Assembly (NCBI GenBank): GCA_035293765.1
Contig: DATGMF010000027.1
Location: 47,162-111,161 of the forward strand
DNA: 64,000 nucleotides
Source: DASRHT01 sp035293765
GTDB lineage: Bacteria > Chloroflexota > Ktedonobacteria > Ktedonobacterales > Ktedonobacteraceae
Reading direction: 5' to 3'
Below the pieces are notes generated by a model, which was given only the letters and a program-made list of their open reading frames with translations, had not been told where the DNA came from and did not search any database. Below, one piece after another: positions 23,692 through 32,443 of this stretch; position 1 is the first letter of the stretch; every line of letters begins with the position of its first letter. The position numbers were made by a program, and so were the translations under genes.

Positions 23692-24828
23692 ATGAAACTA
23701 TTTGGACAGAAACGAACAGGAATTAGCGCCATTTTCGGCGTCGTTCTCATTTCTATGATGCTGGCTGCCTGTGGCAATGGCAGCACTGGCGGCGGTACCA
23801 CCGGTAATTCTACCGCGCCGGTCAACGGCAAGAATTGCACCCAGGTCGGCGTGTTGCTGCCGGAGACAGCTACCTCAGCTCGCTGGGACAGCAAAGATAA
23901 ACCGTTGCTGACGAATGATATCCAGGCTATCCCGGGCGTCCATGTAGACTACTACAACGCCGAGGGTAGTGCGACCACGCAGCAGAACCAGGCCGATCAG
24001 GCCCTGACTAAGGGCGACTGTATCCTGGTCGTGGCGGCAAGCGATAGCGACTCGGCAGCGACTATCGTGGCGAAGGCGAAGGCAAGACAGATCCCGGTTA
24101 TCGCTTATGACCGTCTGATCCAGAGCAAGGATCTCAACTACTACGTCTCCTTCGACAATGTCAAAGTCGGTGAACTTCAGGCACAGTATATTGTCGATCA
24201 CTATAAGGACTTTGTGAAGAGTGGTACGCCCAATGTCGTGATGATCAACGGCTCGCAGACCGACAACAATGCCATTCTCTTCCGCCAGGGTGCGCTCGAC
24301 AAGCTACAGCCACTTTTTGATAATGGCACTTTTAAGAAGGTTTACGACCAGTACACGCCTAACTGGGATAACGACACAGCTCGTACTGAGATGGATGGCG
24401 CGTTAGTGGCGCAGCAGGGCAACGTTCAGATTGCTTATGTTGCTAACGACGGTATGGCGAACTCGGTGATTGCCTCGCTCAAAGCTAAGCAGCTTAACGG
24501 CAAAGTGCTGGTCACGGGGCAGGATGCCACCGTTGCCGGTATCCAGAATATTCTGGTTGGCGATCAGGCTATGACCGTCTATAAGGCCATTAACAAAGAG
24601 GCTCAGGCCACTGCTGACCTGGTGAAGGCGCTGCACGATGGCACCAGCACCGCATCGCTCACCAACGGAACCACCAAAACGAAAGATGGCGGCTCCATTC
24701 CTTCGATCCTGGAAACGCCCGTTGCCGTGGATAAGACGAATATCGCCTCCACAGTAATCGCGGACAATTTCGTTACCGTAGCCGACGTCTGCAAGAATCT
24801 TCCTAAGGGGGCTGGCGGTATCTGCTAA
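23692..24828 (+). CDS. sugar ABC transporter substrate-binding lipoprotein (xylose type)
   Basis: 378 residues with a lipoprotein signal (about 1-25, lipobox LAAC at Cys25) and a Gly/Ser/Thr-rich linker. The periplasmic-binding-protein-1 fold follows: VGVLLPETATSARWDSKDKP, ILVVAASDSDSAATIVAKAKARQIPVIAYDRL, YYVSFDNVKVGELQA, MINGSQTDNNAILFRQGA and YVANDGMANSVIASLKAKQLNGKVLVTGQDAT. These match XylF/ChvE-type aldose receptors. It would capture a pentose or related monosaccharide outside the membrane. First gene of an importer operon with the ATPase at 25057 and permease at 25911; 230 bases separate it from the ATPase and hold only a weak stem-loop. Confidence 0.88.
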   Translation: MKLFGQKRTGISAIFGVVLISMMLAACGNGSTGGGTTGNSTAPVNGKNCTQVGVLLPETATSARWDSKDKPLLTNDIQAIPGVHVDYYNAEGSATTQQNQADQALTKGDCILVVAASDSDSAATIVAKAKARQIPVIAYDRLIQSKDLNYYVSFDNVKVGELQAQYIVDHYKDFVKSGTPNVVMINGSQTDNNAILFRQGALDKLQPLFDNGTFKKVYDQYTPNWDNDTARTEMDGALVAQQGNVQIAYVANDGMANSVIASLKAKQLNGKVLVTGQDATVAGIQNILVGDQAMTVYKAINKEAQATADLVKALHDGTSTASLTNGTTKTKDGGSIPSILETPVAVDKTNIASTVIADNFVTVADVCKNLPKGAGGIC

Positions 24829-25056
24829 CCCTGTTTAAAGAGGGTCTTGTAGCACAAACTCCGGTGCTATAAAACTCCTTTTGTTTTTCAGTACCCTCAA
24901 GCGGGTCGAGCGGGTCATTCAGCTCCCGCCGCCTCTCTTGAGGGGAGTATAAGCGTCAGGCCCGGAGATGTCAAGGGGAACTGTAATAAGGATGAGCTTG
25001 ACATGGCCGTGCTTTCCCTCGCTACAATGCAACCAACATCGCATCTGGAGGATAGT

Positions 25057-25914
25057 ATGACCGATAGCGGTATGCCCACAACAGGCCAGGAAATGTCATT
25101 ATCTCCGCCAACAGCTATCTACGATGGGCCGCGCCTGCGCATGCAGGGAATTAGCAAAAGCTTCGGAGCCGTGCGCGCACTCAATAATGTTGATTTCGAA
25201 GTCTATGCCGGGGAGGTGGTTGGCCTTGTTGGCGATAATGGCGCAGGCAAATCGACCTTAATTAAAGCTATTTCGGGTGTTGGCCCCTGCGACGAAGGGG
25301 AAATTTTCCTTGAGGGCCAGCCGGTCAAAATTACCAATCCCCAGATAGCCACGCGCCTGGGGATCGAGACAGTGTATCAGGATCTCGCGCTCTGTGATAA
25401 CCTGGACGTCGTCTCCAATCTTTTCCTGGGGCGCGAGGAAAATACGCCCTTTGGCACGCTCAACGAGATGGCAATGGAGCGGCGCGGCTTAGAGGTGCTG
25501 CATACGCTGGATGTGAAATTGCCCTCAGTGCGTGCCATTGTCTCGACGCTTTCAGGAGGGCAGCGCCAGTCGATTGCCGTTGCCAAAGCGATTTTGCGCA
25601 AAGCAAAGGTTGTGCTACTGGACGAGCCGACTGCGGCTCTCGGTGTGGCGCAAACGCGCCAGGTGTTACAACTGATTCGCCGCCTGCGCGAGCAGGGCCT
25701 GGCTGTCGTGGTCATCTCTCACAACCTGGCCGATGTATTCGAGGTTGTTGATCGAGTGATCGTGATGCGGCTGGGCAGGCGCGTTGCTACGTTTGATACA
25801 GCATCAACAACGCCAGAACAGGTTGTAGCTGCCATTACAGGAGCCGAATTTGGCACCATTTTACAAACTGACGGGGCAAATGGTAACGGCGCAATAGAGG
25901 GGAATAAATTATGA
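25057..25914 (+). CDS. sugar ABC transporter ATP-binding protein, single-domain
   Basis: 285 residues from ATG 25057, preceded by GGAGG; a longer frame from 25003 has no site. Walker A GDNGAGKST, Q-loop in YQDLALCDN, signature LSGGQRQ, Walker B VVLLDEPTAAL and the switch His in VVISHN are all present. Carbohydrate ATPases of the XylG/RbsA type normally carry two fused nucleotide-binding domains (about 500 residues); this one has a single complete domain and must dimerise. It overlaps the permease gene by 4 bases. Confidence 0.87.
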   Translation: MTDSGMPTTGQEMSLSPPTAIYDGPRLRMQGISKSFGAVRALNNVDFEVYAGEVVGLVGDNGAGKSTLIKAISGVGPCDEGEIFLEGQPVKITNPQIATRLGIETVYQDLALCDNLDVVSNLFLGREENTPFGTLNEMAMERRGLEVLHTLDVKLPSVRAIVSTLSGGQRQSIAVAKAILRKAKVVLLDEPTAALGVAQTRQVLQLIRRLREQGLAVVVISHNLADVFEVVDRVIVMRLGRRVATFDTASTTPEQVVAAITGAEFGTILQTDGANGNGAIEGNKL

Positions 25915-27173
25915 GCGAGATGATAGATCAAAAACCACCCATCAGCCAATCGGTGGCTACTTCGGTAGAGGTCCCTTCGTATATGCAGCGGCAATCCCTG
26001 GCCCAACTGCTGCGTGGTGACCTCGGCTTTATTCCTGTCTTATTGACACTTCTAGCTATCACTCTCTATTTTGCTGTTACTACGAAGGGCCTTTTTCTCG
26101 CTCCAGAAAATCTCTCCAATCTGCTCCAGCAAATTATCACCATCGGGGTCGATGGGCTTGGCGTGACGCTTGTGCTCCTGCTTGGAGAGATTGACCTCTC
26201 GGTGGCGGTGGTCGGGACGCTTGGCGCGGTGGTGATGGGTGTGCTCTCCGAACGCCTGGGGGTTCCTGCCTGGGAAGCGATACTCGCTGGCCTGCTTGTA
26301 GGAGCGTTGGCGGGCGCCATCAACGGCTTTTTCACCGCGATTCTGCGCATTCCTTCATTTATTGTCACCCTCGCCAGTTCAATTGCTTATTCCGGTCTGT
26401 TGCTCTATCTGCTAGCAGGGCAGGCGACATTAATTGTGCATGATCCCTTTATTGTTTCGATTGCGGGCAGCCCTCGCAGCTTTCTGCCGGATGTTTATGG
26501 TGTGGGATTGCCAACGCTAGCTTTGCTGCTCTATGCCGCCGGATTGGTCTGGGATCATGTCGTGCGCAAACGGGCCGGGCTAAGGACGAAGTCGCTGCTG
26601 CAACTCATCGGCCAGATCGCGCTGGTGGTGATCCTGGTTGAAGGCACAATCTCGGTGCTCGAAAATACTCCCGGGCCGGCGGGAACGTTCCTGGGTGTGC
26701 CTAATTCGGCGGCTATCTTCTTTGGCCTGCTCCTGGTTGTGTGGCTTGTTCTGACCAAAACGCGCTACGGTCGTCATATCTACGCGGTGGGAGGAAACGC
26801 GGAAGCGGCTCGCCGCGCTGGCATCAATGTGACCTTTATACGCATCACGGTCTTTACGCTGTGTTCAGCGTTGGCCGCCGTTGGCGGTATCCTAGCGGCG
26901 TCGCGAGCCAATGCGGTCGCCAGCCAGATTAATCCTTCGCTGCTGCTCGAATCGATAGCGGCAGCAGTCATCGGCGGCGTGAGCCTCTTTGGTGGTCGCG
27001 GCTCCGTCTGGTCAATTGTGTTGGGGGCGTTGATTATTGGCAGCCTGGAAAACGGTCTTGATCTCCGCAGCCAGGGCACGGATGTGAAGCAGATGATCGA
27101 GGGCACAGTGCTGATAATCGCTGTTGCCGTTGACGCGCTTGTGCGCCGCGCTCAGGCCCGCAGCGGTCGCTAA
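25911..27173 (+). CDS. sugar ABC transporter permease (XylH/RbsC family)
   Basis: 420 residues with about ten to twelve hydrophobic segments. EIDLSVAVVGTLGAVVMGVLSERLG is the characteristic glycine-rich helix of the branched-chain/ribose permease family. GINVTFIRITVFTLCSALAAVGGILAASRA and ESIAAAVIGGVSLFGGRGSVW are the conserved cytoplasmic coupling and membrane segments. The extended N-terminus and a long central insertion resemble XylH. It forms the membrane channel with the ATPase encoded upstream. A dispersed repeat follows 3 bases after the stop. Confidence 0.87.
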   Translation: MSEMIDQKPPISQSVATSVEVPSYMQRQSLAQLLRGDLGFIPVLLTLLAITLYFAVTTKGLFLAPENLSNLLQQIITIGVDGLGVTLVLLLGEIDLSVAVVGTLGAVVMGVLSERLGVPAWEAILAGLLVGALAGAINGFFTAILRIPSFIVTLASSIAYSGLLLYLLAGQATLIVHDPFIVSIAGSPRSFLPDVYGVGLPTLALLLYAAGLVWDHVVRKRAGLRTKSLLQLIGQIALVVILVEGTISVLENTPGPAGTFLGVPNSAAIFFGLLLVVWLVLTKTRYGRHIYAVGGNAEAARRAGINVTFIRITVFTLCSALAAVGGILAASRANAVASQINPSLLLESIAAAVIGGVSLFGGRGSVWSIVLGALIIGSLENGLDLRSQGTDVKQMIEGTVLIIAVAVDALVRRAQARSGR

Positions 27174-27175
27174 AA

Positions 27176-27260
27176 GGGTAGGGGCAGGGTAGGCGCAAGG
27201 CATACCCCCTACCAGGTCAGGACAAACGGTAGGGCAATCCCTTGCGATTGCCCTGCCTCT
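27176..27260. repeat. dispersed GTAGGGGCA-type palindromic repeat after the ABC operon
   Basis: GGTAGGGGCAGGGTAGGCGC with GCATACCCCCTACC, then GGTAGGGCAATCCCTTGCGA with TTGCCCTGCC: two imperfect palindromes back to back. It directly follows the permease stop and might serve as a 3' stabilising or terminating structure. Confidence 0.6.
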
Positions 27261-27375
27261 TTATAAGCTCTCTGCTACAGTTTGCGCTTTTGGCATTGCT
27301 GACGCGCCGGGCGCTGCGACACCGGCAGCCTCTTGCCCTGACATATGCTGGCGGAGCATGTAGTCGAGATAGCCA

Positions 27376-27395
27376 TACACTTACCCGTAAGTGTA
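27376..27395. promoter_or_regulatory. palindrome upstream of the Nudix gene
   Basis: TACACTTACCCGTAAGTGTA is a perfect 8-bp inverted repeat with a 4-base centre. A TATAAT hexamer lies at 27426-27431, 38 bases before the Nudix ATG. It may be an operator; no cognate regulator is adjacent. Confidence 0.35.
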
Positions 27396-27469
27396 GCCGC
27401 TCACTTATGTCCTTGCCATCTGCTCTATAATGAGAAACGGATCGCCAAATATGTGAAGGGACGTTTTTC

Positions 27470-27949
27470 ATGCTGTACCAGGCGCTTAAAAAAATAGCAA
27501 GTGTAGTTTTTAACCTGTTCAACCTGCTGCTGCTCGGCAATCTTCCTCCTTTTGGCTGTGTCAGCGTGGTGGTGGAAGAGAATGCGCAATTCCTCGTCGT
27601 TGAGCTTTCCAATCAAAAGGTTGTTTTCCCCGGGGGCTTTATGCGCTGGCGAGAGCACCCGGCCCAGGCGGCTCTCCGCGAAGGTAAAGAGGAGACTGGC
27701 TTAATGTTGCGTACTGGTAACGTGATTGGGTATCTAACGTATGCCAGCACACAATTTACGCGTATGAGCACCATCAATATTGTTTACGAAGGCGAAGTGG
27801 TTGGCGGAACGTTGCGCAGCAGTATAGAGGGACGCCCGTTCTGGCTGCATGAAAGCGAACTGCGAGACAGACTCAATCAGGATAATAGGGCGGTGCTTGA
27901 TGCGTATCTCCGTTATCGCAGCCAGCATAATCAGGCGAAGGCGCATTAA
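27470..27949 (+). CDS. Nudix hydrolase
   Basis: 159 residues. The Nudix box G-x5-E-x7-REUxEExGU is intact: the stretch from GGFMRWREHP through AALREGKEETGLM supplies the metal-binding Glu residues. The N-terminus (LYQALKKIASVVFNLFNLLLLG) is hydrophobic and could lie at the membrane. Substrate (a nucleoside diphosphate linked to some other group) cannot be predicted. AAGGGA precedes the ATG. A long hairpin follows. Confidence 0.83.
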   Translation: MLYQALKKIASVVFNLFNLLLLGNLPPFGCVSVVVEENAQFLVVELSNQKVVFPGGFMRWREHPAQAALREGKEETGLMLRTGNVIGYLTYASTQFTRMSTINIVYEGEVVGGTLRSSIEGRPFWLHESELRDRLNQDNRAVLDAYLRYRSQHNQAKAH

Positions 27950-27961
27950 TCTCTTTTTCTT

Positions 27962-28004
27962 CTGTGTTGCTTAAAATGTGCTAAGCACATTTTAAGCAAC
28001 ACAG
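27962..28004. terminator. 21-bp perfect hairpin with one-base loop between convergent genes
   Basis: Arms 27962-27982 and 27984-28004 are exact reverse complements; the plus-strand tail is GTTTTG. Position between the Nudix gene and the opposed GNAT gene suits a bidirectional terminator. Confidence 0.65.
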
Positions 28005-28015
28005 GTTTTGAATGT

Positions 28016-28975
28016 TTACCTGCCTACCTGCTTCTGATACAGCCTGATCTGGGATGCTACATGCATGCCCAGGTGCTGGTAGAAGTAGGTGGCTCCGCTG
28101 GGGTTTTGCGAGTCAACGGTCAGGCCGACGCGACGCCTGCCACGACGATACAGTTCACCGAAAGCATGGCGCAGGAACTGCTTGCCGATCCCTCGCCCCT
28201 GCCAGGGCTTGAGGATGGCGAGTTGGCGCACCCATCCCCAACCTAGCTCGCGTTCATCATAGCAGAGTACAGCCCCAATCGGCTCCTCGCCTGCCAGCAC
28301 AAGAAAAAGCAGGGAGGGGTCGAAATTGTCACGCTGCGTCGCCCACGACACCCACTCTTCAAACGGGTGGTAGCTACGATGGGCCAGCTCGCTAAACGCT
28401 TCTTGAATGATGCGGTGAGCAACCCGCTCTTCCTGCCCCTGGATATAGGGACGGGCGCTGATGCCTTCCGGCCACTGAGGAGCCGGTGGTGGCTCGTCAA
28501 ATTCGATCTCCATACGCCAGTCGATTTTTAAAAGCTGATACCCCTCCTCTTCCAGCAGTTGATTGCCGGATTCGGTGAGGCCATAGGCTCTGATGACGCG
28601 TTCGATGTCTGTGCCGTCAGGCCCATCGAGGTACTGACGCGCGCGCTGTTCCGAGAGGTGCAGCAGGTAACGCTCAAGTCCCTGATTGCGATAGGCTGGA
28701 TGGACGGCGGTATATGGGCTGATGGTCATGCCGGTATCGCCACAATGGGCATCGGTATAGCCAACGATCTGTCCGTCGGGAGCTATCAGCACGCTGGAGG
28801 CCGTGGCGAGATCAAAGTCAGGCTGTTGCCAATCGGCCAGGATATCATCGGGCTCGGTATCTGGCTCGCCGCAGTCGGCAACGTCGCAGGCGCATAAAAG
28901 CTCTGTCACAGACTGCAAATCGTCAAGCGTGGCCGGACGCTGCGTCAGATGTAATTGCTCGAATGATGCGGTCAT
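28016..28975 (-). CDS. tandem GNAT-domain N-acetyltransferase
   Basis: 319 residues in two GNAT halves. The first (about 10-155) has YTAVHPAYRNQGLERYLL in the acetyl-CoA loop position, slightly off consensus, and may be inactive. The second (about 170-319) has LAILKPWQGRGIGKQFLRHAF with the full Q/RxxGxG/A pyrophosphate loop, and LTVDSQNPSGATYFYQHLGMH, typical of active enzymes such as MshD or rimI-like proteins. Substrate unknown. AAGGAG lies 11 bases before ATG 28975. The long upstream region on this strand has several hairpins. Confidence 0.82.
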   Translation of the reverse strand: MTASFEQLHLTQRPATLDDLQSVTELLCACDVADCGEPDTEPDDILADWQQPDFDLATASSVLIAPDGQIVGYTDAHCGDTGMTISPYTAVHPAYRNQGLERYLLHLSEQRARQYLDGPDGTDIERVIRAYGLTESGNQLLEEEGYQLLKIDWRMEIEFDEPPPAPQWPEGISARPYIQGQEERVAHRIIQEAFSELAHRSYHPFEEWVSWATQRDNFDPSLLFLVLAGEEPIGAVLCYDERELGWGWVRQLAILKPWQGRGIGKQFLRHAFGELYRRGRRRVGLTVDSQNPSGATYFYQHLGMHVASQIRLYQKQVGR

Positions 28976-29041
28976 AATTGATGCTTCTCCTTCTTGAAGA
29001 GGGAACTTCTGCTTTACGCAGATGGATTGCCCTGCAAACGA

Positions 29042-29240
29042 CGAGTCATGGGCGCAGATGTATGCAAACGCCCATGACTCGGGTCAGAGGAGAGCCGGCA
29101 GAATCAAAAAGGCCATGAGCGCGCATCCATCCTTCGCCCATGACCTGTCTGTTTCAGGATTCGCTACCTGGTCTTATGTTTGATGTTTCCTGAAAAAGGG
29201 CACAGTAAGGCCCTGGGCGACGGAACGCCCTTCGCCATAA
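29042..29240 (-). other. cluster of hairpins upstream of the GNAT gene (possible leader or small RNA)
   Basis: Reading the minus strand there are: a small stem AGGGC/GCCCT followed by TTTTT (about 29215-29193); a stem GGTCATGGGCG / CGCTCATGGCC followed by TTTTTGATT (about 29147-29107); and a 13-bp perfect stem CGAGTCATGGGCG / CGCCCATGACTCG (29081-29042). Two end in U-runs like intrinsic terminators, and the TCATGGGCG sequence recurs so that alternative pairing is possible. No known riboswitch or T-box core is recognised. The gap 28976-29569 has no coding gene that I can support. Confidence 0.4.
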
Positions 29241-29489
29241 AACATGCCCTGCATAGTAAGCTGAATGGCTATATCTGACATAAAGCCACTTTAGCCTTTC
29301 GCTCCGTTTACAAAGGAAACATCAATCGATGGACATTGTTGCTGTCCAGAAGGAAATGTACCACGCAATGAAAGTAACGTCAAGTGTTTGTAGCAGCAAG
29401 ATTTTTCAGCAAAATTTGATAATACTCTTTCCAGAGTGTGATATCCTTGTCTTTGAGATCCCGCCGTAGGACCGGCGTGGGTGGGACCA

Positions 29490-29511
29490 GGGCAACCGCG
29501 AGGGATTGCCC
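29490..29511. repeat. short copy of the dispersed repeat
   Basis: GGGCAACCGCGAGGGATTGC plus CC is identical to the copy starting at 16438 and is palindromic (GGGCAA..TTGCCC type). Confidence 0.6.
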
Positions 29512-29569
29512 CGCGACGGGGTATCATATCCCATCAGATAAATTTACAATGCAGAAAGCTATAGAATAG

Positions 29570-30640
29570 ATGCAATATAAACGAACAGAAGTGATACGCG
29601 TCGATCCCGTTGAGCCAGAACCAGCTGTGATCGAGCAGGCGGCGCAACTGCTGCGCGTGCGAGAACTGGTTGTGTTTCCGACCGAAACGGTCTATGGACT
29701 CGGAGCCGATGCGCTGCAACCTGCTGCGGTGGAGCAGATCTTTGTCGCCAAAGGGCGGCCATTGAGCGATCCGTTGATTGTGCATATCGCTCGCGAGGAT
29801 GAGCTCGAATCGCTGGTGACGGAGGTTCCTGCCCAGGCGTGGCGGCTTGCTCAGGCATTCTGGCCTGGGCCGCTGACGCTTATTTTGCCCGCCCGGATGC
29901 AGGTGCCAAAGCTGGTGACTGCGGGGCTAGCGACGGTGGCGATTCGTATGCCGCGCCATCCTGTCGCGCTGGCTTTGATCCGTGCCACCGGCTCCCCTAT
30001 AGCGGCTCCGAGCGCCAACCGCTTTATGCACGTCAGTCCGACCACGGCCCAGCATGCCCTGGCGGATCTTAATGGGCGCCTCCCGCTGATCCTGGACGGA
30101 GGACCTTGCATGGTGGGGGTGGAGTCCACTATTCTCGACCTTTGCACTGAAACGCCGACGATTCTCCGTCCCGGCGGCGTCAGTCTGGAACAGTTGCGGG
30201 CGATCCTGCCGGAGGTGCAGCCGCCACCTGAGCGCCAACATTTGCCAGAGGAGGCGCTGATCGAAGAGGCGCAGAAATCGCCTGGTCAGTTGCCTGTTCA
30301 CTATGCTCCCACCGTGCCTGCGTTTCTATTCGAGGGCTCGCCAGAGCCTATGCTCAGGGCTATGCTGACAGAAGTGAAACGCCGGGAGGAGCAGGGCGAG
30401 CTGGTGGGCGTGCTGGTAGCCGATGAAGATGTCGCGGCCTTTCAGGACTGCGCTGCATGCATCTATGCTTTAGGGAACACTGCTGAGCAGGTTGCCGTGC
30501 GTCTGTTTGCTGGTCTAAGGGTGCTTGAAGAGGCTGGGGTGCAGGTTATCCTTTGTCGCAGCTTTGATCGGCAAGGGTTGGGGCTGGCGATCCGTGATCG
30601 TCTGCTCAAAGCGGCTGGCGGGAAGGTCATCAAGGTTTAG
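29570..30640 (+). CDS. tsaC: L-threonylcarbamoyladenylate synthase (Sua5 type)
   Basis: 356 residues. The N-terminal YrdC domain (about 15-205) contains ELVVFPTETVYGLGADAL, FVAKGRPLSDPLIVHI, FWPGPLTLIL, VAIRMPRHP and SPIAAPSANRF, the ATP, threonine and bicarbonate binding motifs. The C-terminal Sua5 domain (about 240-356) follows a linker with SPGQLPVHYAP. The enzyme makes the threonylcarbamoyl-AMP used for t6A at position 37 of tRNAs reading ANN codons. ATG at 29570 is the first in-frame codon after a stop at 29567; a TAGAAT box ends 2 bases upstream, so the leader is very short or a promoter lies elsewhere. Convergent 4-base stop overlap with pucR-like gene. Confidence 0.9.
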   Translation: MQYKRTEVIRVDPVEPEPAVIEQAAQLLRVRELVVFPTETVYGLGADALQPAAVEQIFVAKGRPLSDPLIVHIAREDELESLVTEVPAQAWRLAQAFWPGPLTLILPARMQVPKLVTAGLATVAIRMPRHPVALALIRATGSPIAAPSANRFMHVSPTTAQHALADLNGRLPLILDGGPCMVGVESTILDLCTETPTILRPGGVSLEQLRAILPEVQPPPERQHLPEEALIEEAQKSPGQLPVHYAPTVPAFLFEGSPEPMLRAMLTEVKRREEQGELVGVLVADEDVAAFQDCAACIYALGNTAEQVAVRLFAGLRVLEEAGVQVILCRSFDRQGLGLAIRDRLLKAAGGKVIKV

Positions 30641-32271
30641 CGTTTTTGCAGGTGATGGATTTTCAGCGCAATTTGCAGAGAGAGGCGCAATTCAGGGTCG
30701 TCGAGTGAAGCGCCTAAGATCTCTTCAATGCGTCCAAGCCGGTAGAGCAGCGAGTTGCGGTGCAGATGCATAGCGCGTGCCGTCTCGCTCAGATTGCCAT
30801 TGCAGCGAAAGAAGCCTTCCAGCGTTTCAAGTAAGGTATTGTCGTTGCGCGAATCTTGGTTGAGCAGCGGGCCGAGGGTTTCCTGATAGAAACTTTCCAG
30901 GTCACGCTGACCGTCCAGGTAGAAAAGGAGACGATAGACCCCCAGGCGCGCAAAAGAGTGAATTTTGCCTTCGCCAAAAAGGCGTCTGCCGATCTCCAGC
31001 GCCTGCTGCGCTTCACGAGCGGATTGCGGTATCTCCTCTAACTTTTTGGCGATCCGTCCTATGCCACAAGAGTAAATGAGTGATTCTGTGCCGTTATCTT
31101 TGCTGGAGGATAAACGCGATTGCACGCGCTCCAGACGTGAAGAAACGGCATTCTCCCACTCACGTTCGTTCTCGGGACTGCCATCTAAGGTGGAAAGAGG
31201 CAGCAGGGCGGTCACGCGGCGAGATTCGCTCAACACCCAGCAGGTGGGCCAGATGCGTAGCAGCTCGTCGCGCACACGTTTGCCCCATAGAGCCAGGGGA
31301 CTGCCCTCCGGATAATCGGACTTGCCAGGAGCCACTTCGTAGAGCACAGCCGCCTGAGGGCCAGACAGGTCGTAGCCAAGAAGGCGCGTGCGGGCCAGCA
31401 TCTCCTCGGGCTGTTGATAATGACCCTGGAGGACATCGGTAAACGCCTCGGCCAGGTAACGGCTCTCGACCTCGCTGCGTTCACGCTCGCGCGCCACCGC
31501 TAACGCTAGAATGGGCGTCACCTGGCCCAGAATTATCCGTTCCAGGTAGTCAAAATCGTCCTCGTTTCCCACCAAGGAGAGATAGCCAACGATTTCATGC
31601 CGGATCATCACAGGCTCAACAACACGCGCCAGGCCGCGTGTACGCAGGTGTTCGCTCGTCAAGAGGGGAGGCAGTATCAGGGCTTCGGCGCTGGGGGGGG
31701 CTGCCTGGAGACGGATGTGTTGCTGAGCATCCTGCACAACCACCCACTTGCCACGGCTGACTGCAAGGTACTCACATATTCCCTGGATGCCGGCTCCCTG
31801 AACGCTTAATTGCATGAGTTGGTGAGCAATCTCAATTGACTTGCGCTCGATCTCGCCGCGAAAGCTGACCACAAAGGTGATGACCTCGCGCTCGATCTCC
31901 TCAAGCTGAGTGGAGGCGGGAAGAAAGATCAGGGGCAGGTGTAACTCGTCGGAGATGGTCTTTGCCTCGTTGCCTAGAGCATCCGGTGCGAGCGCAGCAA
32001 CAGCTACTACCGCAACGCCTGCTTTATGCAGCGTTTTGAGCAGGTGCGGCAGCGTTTCATCGAGGCGGCGCAGTTGAGAGAGGGTGAGTAACGCCAGCTC
32101 GCCTCCCTGTATGCTCTCGAAAGCAGGGAGGCGAGCTCGCATCCGGCACGCCCACGTTACCCGATGTTCTAATCCGCTGGCCCCTGCCACCAGTTGCGCA
32201 TCTCGTGAGGCGAGCAGCGTTAAAATATTGCGGACAGAGGCCGATGATGCAGAAGGAGATAGACTGCTCAT
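30637..32271 (-). CDS. PucR family transcriptional regulator
   Basis: 544 residues. The N-terminal PucR domain (about 10-130) reads NILTLLASRDAQLVAGASGLEHRVTWACRMR ... GELALLTLSQLRRLDETLPHLLKTLHKAGVAVVAV. A central GGDEF-like, degenerate region covers about 290-430 (SYLSLVGNEDDFDYLE...). The C-terminal HTH_30 is TLEGFFRCNGNLSETARAMHLHRNSLLYRLGRIEEILG. Regulators of this family control purine, amine or aromatic catabolism in response to small metabolites. No obvious target is next to it. It lies 28 bases after the 38-residue gene on the same strand and ends in a 4-base convergent overlap with tsaC. Confidence 0.88.
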   Translation of the reverse strand: MSSLSPSASSASVRNILTLLASRDAQLVAGASGLEHRVTWACRMRARLPAFESIQGGELALLTLSQLRRLDETLPHLLKTLHKAGVAVVAVAALAPDALGNEAKTISDELHLPLIFLPASTQLEEIEREVITFVVSFRGEIERKSIEIAHQLMQLSVQGAGIQGICEYLAVSRGKWVVVQDAQQHIRLQAAPPSAEALILPPLLTSEHLRTRGLARVVEPVMIRHEIVGYLSLVGNEDDFDYLERIILGQVTPILALAVARERERSEVESRYLAEAFTDVLQGHYQQPEEMLARTRLLGYDLSGPQAAVLYEVAPGKSDYPEGSPLALWGKRVRDELLRIWPTCWVLSESRRVTALLPLSTLDGSPENEREWENAVSSRLERVQSRLSSSKDNGTESLIYSCGIGRIAKKLEEIPQSAREAQQALEIGRRLFGEGKIHSFARLGVYRLLFYLDGQRDLESFYQETLGPLLNQDSRNDNTLLETLEGFFRCNGNLSETARAMHLHRNSLLYRLGRIEEILGASLDDPELRLSLQIALKIHHLQKR

Positions 32272-32299
32272 AGATCAGACGCGCGCGAAGAACGCCTGG

Positions 32300-32416
32300 C
32301 TAGCGTCGTCCGGTTGAGGCTGGTGTGCTCCCCGCTTTGGCCTGGCGCTCCCTCTCCTTGTACTTTTTAGCCTTAATACGATGTTTGCGCCATGCAACTT
32401 TTTTGGTTTTGTTCAT
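32300..32416 (-). CDS. small highly basic protein (38 aa)
   Basis: ATG at 32416 (GAGAGGT about 10 bases upstream) opens a 38-codon gene whose product starts MNKTKKVAWRKHRIKAKKYK and ends with a Ser/Thr/Arg tail. Its composition (about 40 percent Lys/Arg, no acidic cluster except ERER) resembles small ribosome-associated proteins such as the COX24/bS22-type family. It lies between the TPR gene and the PucR regulator on the same strand. The open frame, codon use and start site support a real gene; the function is an inference from charge only. Confidence 0.6.
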   Translation of the reverse strand: MNKTKKVAWRKHRIKAKKYKERERQAKAGSTPASTGRR

Positions 32417-32443
32417 GTGAACTATTACCTCTCTAACTCTAAT

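Noticed and set aside
28976..29200. T-box or other known riboswitch in front of the GNAT gene
   Set aside because: The T-box AGGGTGGNACCGCG core and other known aptamer motifs are absent; only hairpins are reported.
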